A stretch of DNA of 64,000 nucleotides from Bolinopsis microptera (lineage: Eukaryota > Ctenophora > Tentaculata > Lobata > Bolinopsidae): the NCBI RefSeq assembly GCF_026151205.1, contig NC_087074.1, positions 6,820,001 to 6,884,000 of the forward strand, written 5' to 3'. Positions 55,174 through 64,000 of the stretch are shown here, one piece after another. The notes under the pieces are model-generated. The model saw only the letters and a list, made by a program, of their open reading frames with translations. It had not been told where the DNA came from and made no database searches. Made by a program: the position numbers and the translations under genes. How positions within the stretch are numbered: the stretch's first letter is position 1; every line of letters starts with the position of its first letter.

Positions 55174-55959
55174 AAGTAGTCATGAAGTAACGACATTACT
55201 TTGCAAAGTTTAAAAGCTACGATCTTTTATTTAGCCCGAAATCAAACTTTTCGGGTTAATTCAGAATTTAAGTTGTCCCAAATTTGGCTCCTGGGGAGCT
55301 AACTTTAAATTTACGAGACGGAAATTTTGTTGAAAACCGAGAGGTTCTTGACATACGTTGCATGCCACTTTTCGCCGCCACTAGAGGCTCATCCGGGAAT
55401 GATTAAAGTGCAGGGGATCTTCGATAGTATGCGATATGCATGTTTGGTGGGATTAAATAATATCGAGCTGTTTTCAATCACGCTATCACAATAAGACACA
55501 ATAGCACGCAAGTCATCCCACATATGTTAAGTCATATCTGGGATATGGGAGTTGAAAGTTGAAATGCCGAAAATCGATTAAAAATTCTCGTCGATATGAT
55601 CGGGCCATGCGTTTGATCATCTATGGAGATTGGAGGTCGCTCTGATAGGAAATGTAAAACCGAGTATGTGATATATGAACTTGCAAGTGACCCATGCAAC
55701 AACCACATGTGGTCAGTATTCATTTTTAACCTCCGGTTTGTGCTACCAAGCATTGATTCAGGCGTTATCGGTCGCCCTGCATGTCGTTTTAAGTTACTTT
55801 TCAAATACATCCTAATGTTGGGTTTTTTATAAGCTATTCATATAAAAGAAATATTTTTGGGTACGCAAACAAATCAACAATCATGGATTGCCTGTACAGT
55901 ATCTTTACGTATCATCTAATGATCTATTGTGACATAATATATTTCAGGAGACTGAAGAA

Positions 55960-56240
55960 ATCCAAAGATAGTGCACCGATCTAAAGAGAATGAGTTAGAA
56001 GACCTTCGGAATCTGGAAGTGGAGTCGCTATACTTTGACGGGAGAAAATATGCAGCATTGTGATGAGCTTAGGATCGACATTCGACTACTCGCCACTAAG
56101 ATCTTGTGGCTGTTACGCCACTTAAGTCAACACCGGACGTCACAATGGGATTATAGCCCTCTTTGAGAAAAATTTTGGACGGGAATCGCAAAGATTTATT
56201 TGGTGCCTTCACAGGATAGACCTGCCATTAAAAATTTAAG
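55960..56240 (+). mobile_element. possible decayed retroelement fragment
   Basis: One frame reads KENELEDLRNLEVESLYFDG then RKYAAL before stops. The LEVESLYFDGRK wording resembles proteins of mobile elements common in cnidarian genomes, but the similarity is short and the frame is broken. Confidence 0.25.
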
Positions 56241-56267
56241 GGGTTCTGAGTCCTGAACTGTCGAGAG

Positions 56268-56371
56268 AACGAATTGGTCCTCTCAGCCACGCAAGGTGGA
56301 TTACAATGCAGTCGAGTTATAACTCGACTGCATTGTAATCCACCTTGCGTGGCTGAGAGGACCAATTCGTT
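56268..56371. repeat. perfect 104 bp palindrome
   Basis: 52 bases (56268-56319) are followed with no spacer by their exact inverse (56320-56371). The centre reads GTCGAGTTATAACTCGAC. I checked all 52 positions and found no mismatch. Confidence 0.95.
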
Positions 56372-57929
56372 AGTTACATCTTCAATATTTACTTACCGCT
56401 TGATTTGAATATCAAGTATAAAAGCTTAGTTGTTAATGGTGCAGTTAACTTGTTTGAGGAAGTAACAGTGGTCAGGAAACACGTTTAGGGTAAAGTTGAC
56501 AGGGAAATTTGTTTAGAAGTTTAACGAAATAATTCTTATTTTGCACACCCCCATAACATTCTAATTGCCATGTTAGCTGACTATTGTTCTGTTATTAAAA
56601 AAGAGGCTATAGAGAAGGTTTCTGAAGTTGTAGTATCAGATGTTTTGTCGTTAAGCTATGTTCTGCCTAAGTTGGATGTTAAGGCCACCTACTATTCCGA
56701 GTTGTGTTCTATGAGTAAGCTAGATGGTAGCATATTTATTTTAAAGGGATTAGATTTATTTATATTTTGTTTTAGAACCATCTACTTCTGACCTGCCCTG
56801 TCAAAATTAAAAGGGCGTACAGGTTGTCCCGGCAAAAGCCTCCTTAAATTATTAATGGACGATCCTAAAGACCGTAATTTGGTCATGAACACTTCAGAAG
56901 AATTGAATGAAATAAAGGATATTGCCCGCTGTAAACAATGCTGAAGGAACCGTTTGTAGCTTTTGCACATTTTACGGTGTGAAGATGTTTTTACCATGGT
57001 AAATTCGGTACACGTACTCAAGTTCGACTCGCACTCTAGTTCGTCACTTACTGTAGTTCGACAAACCCTGACGTTCGACTCTGAGTCTGTCGAACTAAAG
57101 TGCTCTATCTGGACTTAAGTTCGACACGCACTAAAGTTAGACAAAAGAACTTTGACTGTCGGACTACAGTTTTGAAATCTCCAATATCAAGTAATCAAGC
57201 AACGATCCTTAAAGAGCTTGTAATCTATTCGTTTGTGTGTCTTCCACTTGTCTCATGCTGTTCAATTATGTGTTTACTTTATATAATTTTATAATCCATA
57301 TCTATGGACATTTAATTGACCTCATACTCAATTGTTAGTTATTAGAATTGTAGGCTTAACGGAGAAATAGAAGAGTAACGTGGTAACTCTTGCTTCGTAT
57401 TATAGATCTAGATTGTAGATTATGCTAGTTAAGTATTTAACTAATTAGTGATTCACTCCCGGCGCGAGAACAAAGCGCCAGGAAAATAAGACAATTTTTC
57501 GCGCGAACTTGTAAATTTACTTACGCCGCGCAGAGGTGTTCCTTCCTGGTGTATCCATATTATCTTTGATATTGGGATACGAAACATGTATATATGTATC
57601 AAGGAGGTTCTATTTATTTTATTTTTGGAGATATACCCCAGCTGGTAGGGTTTGCTGGGTCTACGTGCTAAGGCGTGACAAAATCTACGGCGTGAATAAA
57701 ACACTAACAGGACTGTAAGTGTACGGCGTGAAATATTATTATTTTTTATTTTTCATTGATATTTTTCTATTTTTGATTAATATTGATAACTTGGCAGTTG
57801 GCATGTGTCAGTTGATAAATTTAACACATCTCCAAGACTGTGAATCATCTTTCCTTAGCTTTCCGTCTTCTGAATACCGGAATCCTAGGTGAAGTGCGTT
57901 TTTGCTCTTGGCAGTTCTTCCTCTGATTA

Positions 57930-58325
57930 AAGTGGATGATGATTAATCACTCTACACTCGACTGTCACGTGACTTATTCAACCCGTTCTCTAGCTGGTCC
58001 TGAACGACTTCTCGAAACCCTAACCCTCTAATCTGATCTCAACCCTAACCCTAACTCTAAGGCCTAACCCTTCACATAGCCATGTGCCTACGCGTACTGC
58101 GTGACGCGCTTGTTTCACAAGTAGGCGGTCGCGCGCTACTAGACTGCAAGCGAGAGGGCTCTGGTTAGAGCAAGCCTAACCCAATTCTTAACAAAAGGAT
58201 ATGCTGAAACCCTAACCCTAACGAGAAATTATACTACTTTCCATATACCGTCATATCACGTGATCGAGACTGTTTTCGCCAATATCTCATCAGGGGGTGA
58301 TTCGGAATCAGCGTCCGAAAATCCA
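57930..58325 (+). repeat. dispersed repeat family A with interstitial telomere-like repeats
   Basis: It matches 1330-1854 in blocks (CACATAGCCATGTG, ACGCGTACTGCGTGACGC, GCGGTCGCGCGCTACT, GAGAGGGCTCTGGTTAGA, CGGAATCAGCGT). It includes CCCTAACCCT, CAACCCTAACCCTAACTCTA and AAACCCTAACCCTAACGAG, short runs of the animal telomere unit (TTAGGG complement). Confidence 0.75.
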
Positions 58326-59164
58326 TCCATTGAAGTTGGTTTCAACATTACATGCCCCTATGTCACTGTCAGGAGAGCTCCGGAAGGACATGAGCAATGA
58401 GGTACTACTATACTATTGACCATTGTTAATGATCTGGCCCGGCGCGTGCTACTTCGTGGCTCGTGAAGCTTCGAGAAGAAAGCGGCGCGCGCTACTTCGA
58501 AGAAATTTAGACGAGTAACATCCGTCAACTATACTAGTACTAATTACTCAGCTCAGTAGACTTTTTCAAAAGGGGAAAATACTTTTATTCGGTAGTGATT
58601 AATGTTATATATTTTTAAAACTTGCTTTTGACTATTTAATTTGTAAACCGCAAGATTTTGTGCAATTTTGGATTCTATACTTATAGTTATAGATAACGAG
58701 AATAAGGAAGCGAATTATAATTATACCTATACCTGCATTAAGGAAAGAAATGCCATTACTAATACTATGGCAACACCGATAAAATCAATGGAGTATTATC
58801 AATCATCAATAATATAAAAGTAAATGCCACTAAGTTATCTATCGCAGTGCCAGTGTATATACTGGGCACTTTTAGGTACAGACTACATAATCGGGCAGAT
58901 CTAGGCAACATTTGGAGGATGCATATTTGACTTCCTGGAAACCATTTATTATTATAGACAGTACCTCAATTACTCTACATAATTTGTTAAACGTTCTCTA
59001 ATAAAGTAATAACGTTAAATTATACAACAATGACAAGTGACATAACAAATGATATATTGCAACGTTTCATTTGAATTTGATGTCAGATCACCTGCACACT
59101 TTTTCTGTGCCCAACATGTACACTACAGATCTTAAAGTTAAACACGCGGTCTATTAGCGCACCC

Positions 59165-59398
59165 TGCCTCGGCTTATGACTATGAGTATGAGTTGTTCCC
59201 TTTTCAATTATTTTACCACCGGTGTCTTAGGTTATAAATAAATAAACGTAAACGTGGGCCAGTGAGCCACAGTTTTAAATACTTAACGTACGCTTTACTC
59301 AGTAATTAGAGTTAGAGGTCTTAACATACGTTTGTGATAAAGTAGTCCGAAAAACTGCCCTTATATTGATTCAAGCTACGCTGATTATAAGTTTGAGG
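59165..59398 (+). promoter_or_regulatory. conserved promoter and 5' untranslated region of receptor gene
   Basis: TATAAATA at 59233-59240 lies about 160 bp before the ATG. This block is shared almost base for base with the pseudogene copy at 7830-8055, including GTGGGCCAGTGAGCCACAG and GTGATAAAGTAGTCCGA. The duplication therefore took the regulatory region along with the gene. Confidence 0.5.
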
Positions 59399-60382
59399 AT
59401 GAATGACACTTTGACCTTGAAAACTCATAACAGAATTTATGATGGCTTGATAGCGTGCGGGCTCTTTGTCTGCTTTGTGATCGGACTACCGGGAAACTGT
59501 CTAGCTTTGAAATATTTCCTCCACACAAAGAAACGAAATCTTTCAACTCTTCTTTACATAGTGGCATGTTCTATCGATATAGGTTCCTCCGTCATTCACC
59601 TTCCAGTTGCTTTTAGTCTGCTGAACAACCGAACTGCTGGGTTTCTCAGCAACTCTGTTGTCAACTCCATTTGGAATTCTGTCCTCCTGCTGCTTCAACT
59701 AATGTCCATATTCGTGGTTATGACACTGTCGTTATCACGAGCGATTGCCATAAAGTACCCTTTCTACAAAATCAACAAAAGAGCAGTTCTTGTGTCCATC
59801 GCTGTTTACCTCCTTTACCATTGTATTTGCAACTCTCTACTTTTTGTCTATCCCGAAATGGCTTACAACTACGCTACGTCACATTGTGACGTATCTCCAA
59901 TACCCCCAGAATCTTTACCGCTGTTAATCTGCTACATGTTTAACTACAGCGCTTGTTTGGGAATACCTCCAATGATCGTGTTTCTGACGTTTCTTGTCTC
60001 GATTGTTATGCTCCGGAAAGATCCTGTCGCAAACAATGTTTCCCAAAGGAAAAATCAACATGCTTCAATCACCATTACTTACTTTACAGCCCTCTTCCTC
60101 TGCTGCAATTGCTTCACTTTCATCAACTGCTTTCTCCTAACTTATACCCTCCTGTTCAAGATATATCCGGGTCCAATATACGATAACTATGTTATGTCCT
60201 GCTACAGCTGGCTTCTAAGTGAAATCTTCTGTACGGTCTTAAACGCTTCTCTAAACCCACTGCTCTATGTTTGGAGGATGAGGGAAATGAGGTTGTGGAT
60301 TGTTGGAATCCTCCCAAATAGAGCAAGCAGTGCTTCTAGGGTGATAGCGAATACGAGTAATGAAACTGAGACCGAACTGTAA
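59399..60382 (+). CDS. class A (rhodopsin-like) G protein-coupled receptor, intact paralogue of the 8 kb pseudogene
   Basis: 327 residues from the ATG at 59399; that ATG is conserved in the duplicated copy, whereas the longer open frame has no upstream ATG. Membrane segments lie at about 15-40, 50-74, 90-118, 129-151, 174-204, 223-252 and 266-292. Landmarks are PGN33 in TM1, D60 in TM2 and LSR (R114) in place of DRY. TM7 has NASLNPLLY (N286), followed by the VWRM start of helix 8. N2-D-T is a possible glycosylation site. The coding region is one exon. It shares with the receptors at 14567 and 47940 the non-canonical TM3 end and, with 47940, the NAS(L/I)NP(L/C)LY TM7, marking one lineage-specific family. 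It lies between REEP5 and the CAMSAP gene on the + strand. The ligand is unknown. Confidence 0.88.
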   Translation: MNDTLTLKTHNRIYDGLIACGLFVCFVIGLPGNCLALKYFLHTKKRNLSTLLYIVACSIDIGSSVIHLPVAFSLLNNRTAGFLSNSVVNSIWNSVLLLLQLMSIFVVMTLSLSRAIAIKYPFYKINKRAVLVSIAVYLLYHCICNSLLFVYPEMAYNYATSHCDVSPIPPESLPLLICYMFNYSACLGIPPMIVFLTFLVSIVMLRKDPVANNVSQRKNQHASITITYFTALFLCCNCFTFINCFLLTYTLLFKIYPGPIYDNYVMSCYSWLLSEIFCTVLNASLNPLLYVWRMREMRLWIVGILPNRASSASRVIANTSNETETEL

Positions 60383-62000
60383 AGATATTAGTAATGACAA
60401 CCTAAACTGGATAAAATGAACTTAGGAAACGGCCGAACTGGTAACTTTTGAAGAACCTGAACTGAATCGAATTTGTTGCAGGCATCCACCAAGTAGCAAT
60501 AGCATGGTTTGTGAACATAATTAAATGACATAGTCTATAACAGTGCGTAGTCCGATGATTCTTCACATTGTAAAGCCAGCTGTATACATTTTGTGTTTAT
60601 GTGTATTTCAGCTTCAGGCACTGCAGCTAGTGTGCTGTGTTTTTATGTGTTATTAACGTATTATTTAGCATATTTAACAGTCCCTGAGTTTGAAAGTTGT
60701 TAATTGGCGTTTGAGACAAGTATTTTTGTAATAACTATAATACGTTGTGCTACTGCTATATATTTGAATATTGAGTTTGACGTAGTTGATGGTTGAGCTG
60801 GTTTCAAGCACAGGTCGCTCTCAAATCCAACAATAAGCAACAATTCGACCTTCGGCATTTGAGACCTCCTCAAGCCTTCGCTGGAAGACTGTCAACAGAT
60901 GCCGGACGATAAGTTTTTGAAATTCTACCGAGTTTGATCGAAGACAACATTTGTTTTATATATTGAAACTTATATTCAGAGTGTTTTCTTCGACATTCAA
61001 TTCAAATTCAACGCATGATGATAAATAAATATTCAAAAATAGATAAGTGCTTCTTTATAAACCAACGTGTGCCGAGTTGAACACAACTCAACATATTTGA
61101 ACAAGTTCGATATAATGTTTAAGATTATCACGTCACACATTTAGCTTTGCTACACGTTGTATAATGTATAAGTGAGGCCAAATTATAGATCCTTTTGAAA
61201 AAACTGCACTTTCGTAATTTAACCGGTAACACTAACATGCTGTATTATGATTTTGAGAATTGGAAATAATTTTGTTGATTTCATACTATAGGTATTACTG
61301 ATGACAATCTCTCATTCAATAGACACCAAAATCCAATTTGTATATTAAATAGAAGAAAGACCCAAGATATTAAAATGAAAAATAGTAACTTGACCATGTG
61401 GTATGATAACTTCAAAAACGTAGAAACATGCATATTTACAACTTATATACACTTCAACTATAATTATATCGAACATTATAACTTTTAAGAATAAGTTCAA
61501 ATCACTGTATCAAATATCATGCTGTCATTTTCAAATTATGTTTTGAATATTATACATAGATCAAAGTTTTTCCTCACTGCCATCAAATCATTGTTTATCT
61601 GCAACATAAACAATCGGCCGCCTCTAATACTCGATATCATAATTCCTAGTGTCCTAACTGAAGTACATTCCATCTCATAGCTCATACCCAGTTTACAGTT
61701 TTTACTGACAACGCAACAGTATAGTAGTAACAAACACAATAACTTTATTCATATCACTAGTAATTTATGAATATAGTCCGTTTGTCGCCCTGTATTTTAC
61801 TACCAAATTCGGTTCCCCAGAACTTATGTGAAAAGTAGATTATTAGCTATCTCACTTCATGGTGTGGTAGAGATATGTAGGCTTGCCAGAGGTCAAAATT
61901 GCGTCCCATAACTTTAAACAATAAACATGACACTAAGGGTAAGCCTCCCCTCGATTAGGATAAAGCTGAGGAATTAAATAAAGTTGCCACACCCAGGCTG
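60383..62000. other. 3' flank of receptor and downstream of CAMSAP exons
   Basis: AT-rich. The final CKK-coding exon or exons of the - strand gene should lie here or further left. I could not identify one with confidence. Confidence 0.4.
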
Positions 62001-62014
62001 ATTAATATCGAGTC

Positions 62015-62080
62015 TAAGTAACCCCAGGTTGCTAAGTTACCCCAGGTTGCTAAGTTACCCCAGGTTGCTAAGTTACCCTA
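62015..62080. repeat. 17 bp tandem repeat (AAGTTACCCCAGGTTGC)
   Basis: Four nearly perfect units. Confidence 0.85.
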
Positions 62081-62205
62081 GGAATTCAGCAAGGGTAAAC
62101 ACCAGCTTTCCTCCACAGTTCGTTCCTGATAGTAATGCCGTCGACAGATAGTGAGAATGACAGGGTGGGGAGATCGGAGAAGGATCTGGAGCCTGAGTCG
62201 TACCT

Positions 62206-62345
62206 GAGAGAGGGGTCGGAGGGATTAGAGAGGGGTTGGATGGGTTAGATAGGGGTCGGAGGGGTTAGAGAGGGTTAGAGAGGGGTTGGATGGGTTAGAG
62301 AGGGGTCGAAGGGGTTGGAGAGGGGTTGGAGGGGTTAGAGAGGTG
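62206..62345. repeat. about 20 bp G-rich minisatellite (GAGAGGGGTTGGATGGGTTA)
   Basis: Seven or so units, mixing TTGGATGGG and TCGGAGGGG variants. Each unit has several G3-4 runs, so the + strand could form G-quadruplexes. Confidence 0.85.
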
Positions 62346-62422
62346 TTTTTCACAATCTATTTTTATTCGGTTATTTAACGGATTTCTCCTCTAAGCCAAT
62401 TACTGCATCTATTTGTACTGAC

Positions 62423-62487
62423 TTGTATAGGTAAGATAGCATCTGCTGAATGATGGTCTTTGGGCCTTTCCCGTAAATCTTTATCAG
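62423..62487 (-). CDS. CAMSAP/Patronin CKK domain, third exon seen
   Basis: After the acceptor CTCAATTTCAG it reads LIKIYGKGPKTIIQQMLSYL-Y and ends AA|GTCAGT (phase 2). This is the CKK segment 'IxKLTGxGPKxIxxxMIxxLYKY', which contacts the tubulin surface. The exon finishing the fold (equivalent to human SSDRKQFNLIPAKTMSV onward) was not found. Confidence 0.8.
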
Positions 62488-62766
62488 CTGAAATTGAGGT
62501 TTTTATCGTTATAAAATGAAAAAGAACGACAGGAGAATTATTAATGTATGTATACATTTAAAAAAATTATGTATTACCTAACAAACTTGGATGTAAGCAA
62601 AGTGTGTAATAAAGTAGTAAGTAGTAGTAGTATTAAAGTAAAATAGAAAGTAGTAGTATTAAAGTAAAATAGAAAGTAATAAGTAAAATAGAAAGTAGTA
62701 AGAATGAAATAAAATTTAAACGTAGTAAGTACTAAGTATTAAAGTAAAGTACATACAACAACAAAC

Positions 62767-62868
62767 CTTGGCTGATTCAGTATCGTAAGTGTAGATGCCC
62801 CGGAACTTCTTGGCTATGTGGTCTCTGAAGAGGATGACATACTGCTGAGCAGGGTTGTTTGCTATTGC
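62767..62868 (-). CDS. CAMSAP/Patronin CKK domain, second exon seen
   Basis: The exon lies between AATCCCAG and AAG|GTTTGT, both phase 0. It encodes AIANNPAQQYVILFRDHIAK and KFRGIYTYDTESAK. YVILFRD..xxFRGIYTY matches the CKK core strands (human HFLILFRDxxCQFRALYxY). Confidence 0.88.
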
Positions 62869-62878
62869 CTGGGATTGT

Positions 62879-62962
62879 GTGTTAGTAGATTAAAAACATA
62901 TTCAATACATTGTGTGAAAATAGAGATTAGAGGTGTTAGTAGATTAAAAACATATTCAATAT
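62879..62962. repeat. direct repeat of 29 bp in CAMSAP intron
   Basis: GTGTTAGTAGATTAAAAACA plus TATTCAATA at 62879-62907 and 62933-62961. Confidence 0.8.
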
Positions 62963-63246
62963 TGGAACATCAAGTGGAAATAGAGTGCATGCTCAGGATT
63001 GTCAGCAGCGAACCTTTGTTATGGGTCTTAATAGTTTTAAAATATTAGGTAGTTCTTTTGTTCCTAAAAATAATGTTCAAAAACGTTTCCGCAATAAACA
63101 ATAAATACATTAGAATTGTTAAAACCATAAAGTTGTATAGTACTAGTAGAAGTTGTATTATAGTAAAACACAATTAATAATAACATAATTAATAACACTA
63201 TTAATAATAACATGTTTAATTAAATAGTTAATAACATAATTTCAAC

Positions 63247-63374
63247 CTTGAGAGCCTGCTGCTGTTGAGGTTTATCAGGGACACCACTCAGACAGGTCCA
63301 GCACACAGCGTTACTGATAACTTTACTGTTGCTCTTAGCACTAGGTGGAACGAACAGTGGCAGTGCTGGCGGTC
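63247..63374 (-). CDS. CAMSAP/Patronin CKK domain, first exon seen
   Basis: CAMSAP/Patronin proteins bind and protect free microtubule minus ends through this C-terminal CKK domain. The exon enters in phase 2 after ATATTTCAG and reads PPALPLFVPPSAKSNSKVIS and NAVCWTCLSGVPDKPQQQQA-LK. LFVPPSAKSNSKVISNAV is the family's start-of-domain signature (human LFVKPSAKSNRSIIINAI). The donor is AAG|GTTGAA. The rest of the protein (calponin-homology domain, coiled coils) must lie beyond the right edge. With the exons at 62767 and 62423 this gives about 98 residues of CKK in correct order and phase. Vertebrates have CAMSAP1-3; which one this resembles most cannot be told. Confidence 0.88.
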
Positions 63375-64000
63375 CTGAAATATATTGTGAGTCAGATGTT
63401 GTGTGTTTCCGTGTAAGCAAGTAAAGAAGGAAATTGAAGAACATTTTCACATAAGCATTGGACAGAATTGAACATATCTAAACAGAAATGAACAAAAATG
63501 AACGACAGCAGTAATTGAGGACCCAAACTCCAAAGGCAAATGTTATTTTACCAAAGCAATGTTGCTATCAGACATTATAAACTAACGGGGAGTGTTTTTG
63601 GGAGTGTTTCTGGTGTTATTTTGTGGAGAGTTTCTGGGAGTGTTGTTCATTTTCTCTCTGAGGTGACAGTTTCTAGTGTTGCTCCTACCATCTGGACTAC
63701 TCTCAGAGGAGTGTTTGCGGTATGTTGCACCTCCACCAGTTTCCATCAACTGTGACGGAGAAGTTAGTAATATGATGATAACTTTGTTGTTTAAACTATT
63801 CGTGCGTAAGGCAATGATTGCGATTGCATGGTTCTTAGCTTAAAAGCTTTACGATTATTAAGCATCATGTTCGGTTCATCTTCAGGCCAGAAAGTAGTAC
63901 AAGTAGTTAAGTAATCAGTGTAACTAATGAATCTCTAACCCGGTTTTTGTCAGGGTACATGTGACCCCTAGTACCCTCCCTATTACCACGCATATCGTCT
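63375..64000. other. CAMSAP upstream intron, nothing recognised
   Basis: No further exon on the - strand was identified before the window edge. The open frame at 63540-63755 (+) is rich in repeated GGGAGTGTTTCTGG-like words and is not gene-like. Confidence 0.4.

Noticed and set aside
59366-59398. Eleven extra N-terminal residues of the receptor from the upstream open frame
   Set aside because: There is no ATG there; the ATG at 59399 is conserved in the duplicated copy at 8056.
63540-63755. 71-residue open frame (+) near the right edge
   Set aside because: It is built from imperfect GGGAGTGTTTCTGG-like repeats within the CAMSAP intron and has no exon borders.

Overview
This is animal nuclear DNA: AT-rich, with GT-AG introns, sparse exons and many short transposons. 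Four conserved genes can be read exon by exon across introns: MRPS6, SNRPG, REEP5/6 and a CAMSAP/Patronin CKK domain. The CKK domain is known only from animals. Three intron-poor rhodopsin-class receptors, a tRNA-derived SINE, CR1-like and endonuclease-type retroelement ORFs, and TTAGGG-type telomere-like repeats suggest an early-branching metazoan. A cnidarian is most likely, but the species cannot be fixed from this window. All exon limits were read by eye.

Layout. 1-5.0 kb is transposon-derived: a mariner-like MITE with a SINE inside it, a TA-flanked MITE, and a 1.7 kb foldback element full of poly-G/poly-C and TTACGTAA sites. 5.1-5.9 kb (+) holds the last two exons of an unrecognised gene. 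It converges on MRPS6 (6.1-7.0 kb, -, three exons). SNRPG (-) has its last exon at 7.3-7.5 kb and its first at 15.9-16.0 kb. Its 8.4 kb intron holds a dead receptor copy broken by two datable insertions (7.8-11.3 kb), a 2.2 kb purine-strand tract and an intact receptor gene (14.6-15.6 kb, +). 16-28 kb is mostly mobile DNA: a TTAA-flanked MITE, a retroelement C-terminal ORF, a foldback with an RNA-like fold, a hAT MITE, a pogo-like MITE and a CR1-like reverse transcriptase.

REEP5/6 (+) runs from 28.2 kb to 51.7 kb. Its last intron is about 19-20 kb and contains a second receptor gene (47.9-49.0 kb, +), tandem repeats and long hairpins. The gene appears to have two alternative terminal exons (50.35-50.82 kb and 51.56-51.67 kb), both in the right phase, giving either a 299-residue protein with a long acidic tail or a standard 176-residue one. 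52-59 kb is mostly non-coding and includes a perfect 104 bp palindrome. A third receptor (59.4-60.4 kb, +) is the intact parent or sister of the dead copy at 8 kb, and their upstream sequence is conserved too. The right end (62.4-63.4 kb, -) has three exons of the CAMSAP CKK domain.

The housekeeping genes are functionally unrelated: mitochondrial translation, splicing, ER shaping and microtubule minus-end binding. The recurrent theme is receptor genes sitting inside or beside housekeeping introns, plus a dense set of foldback elements.
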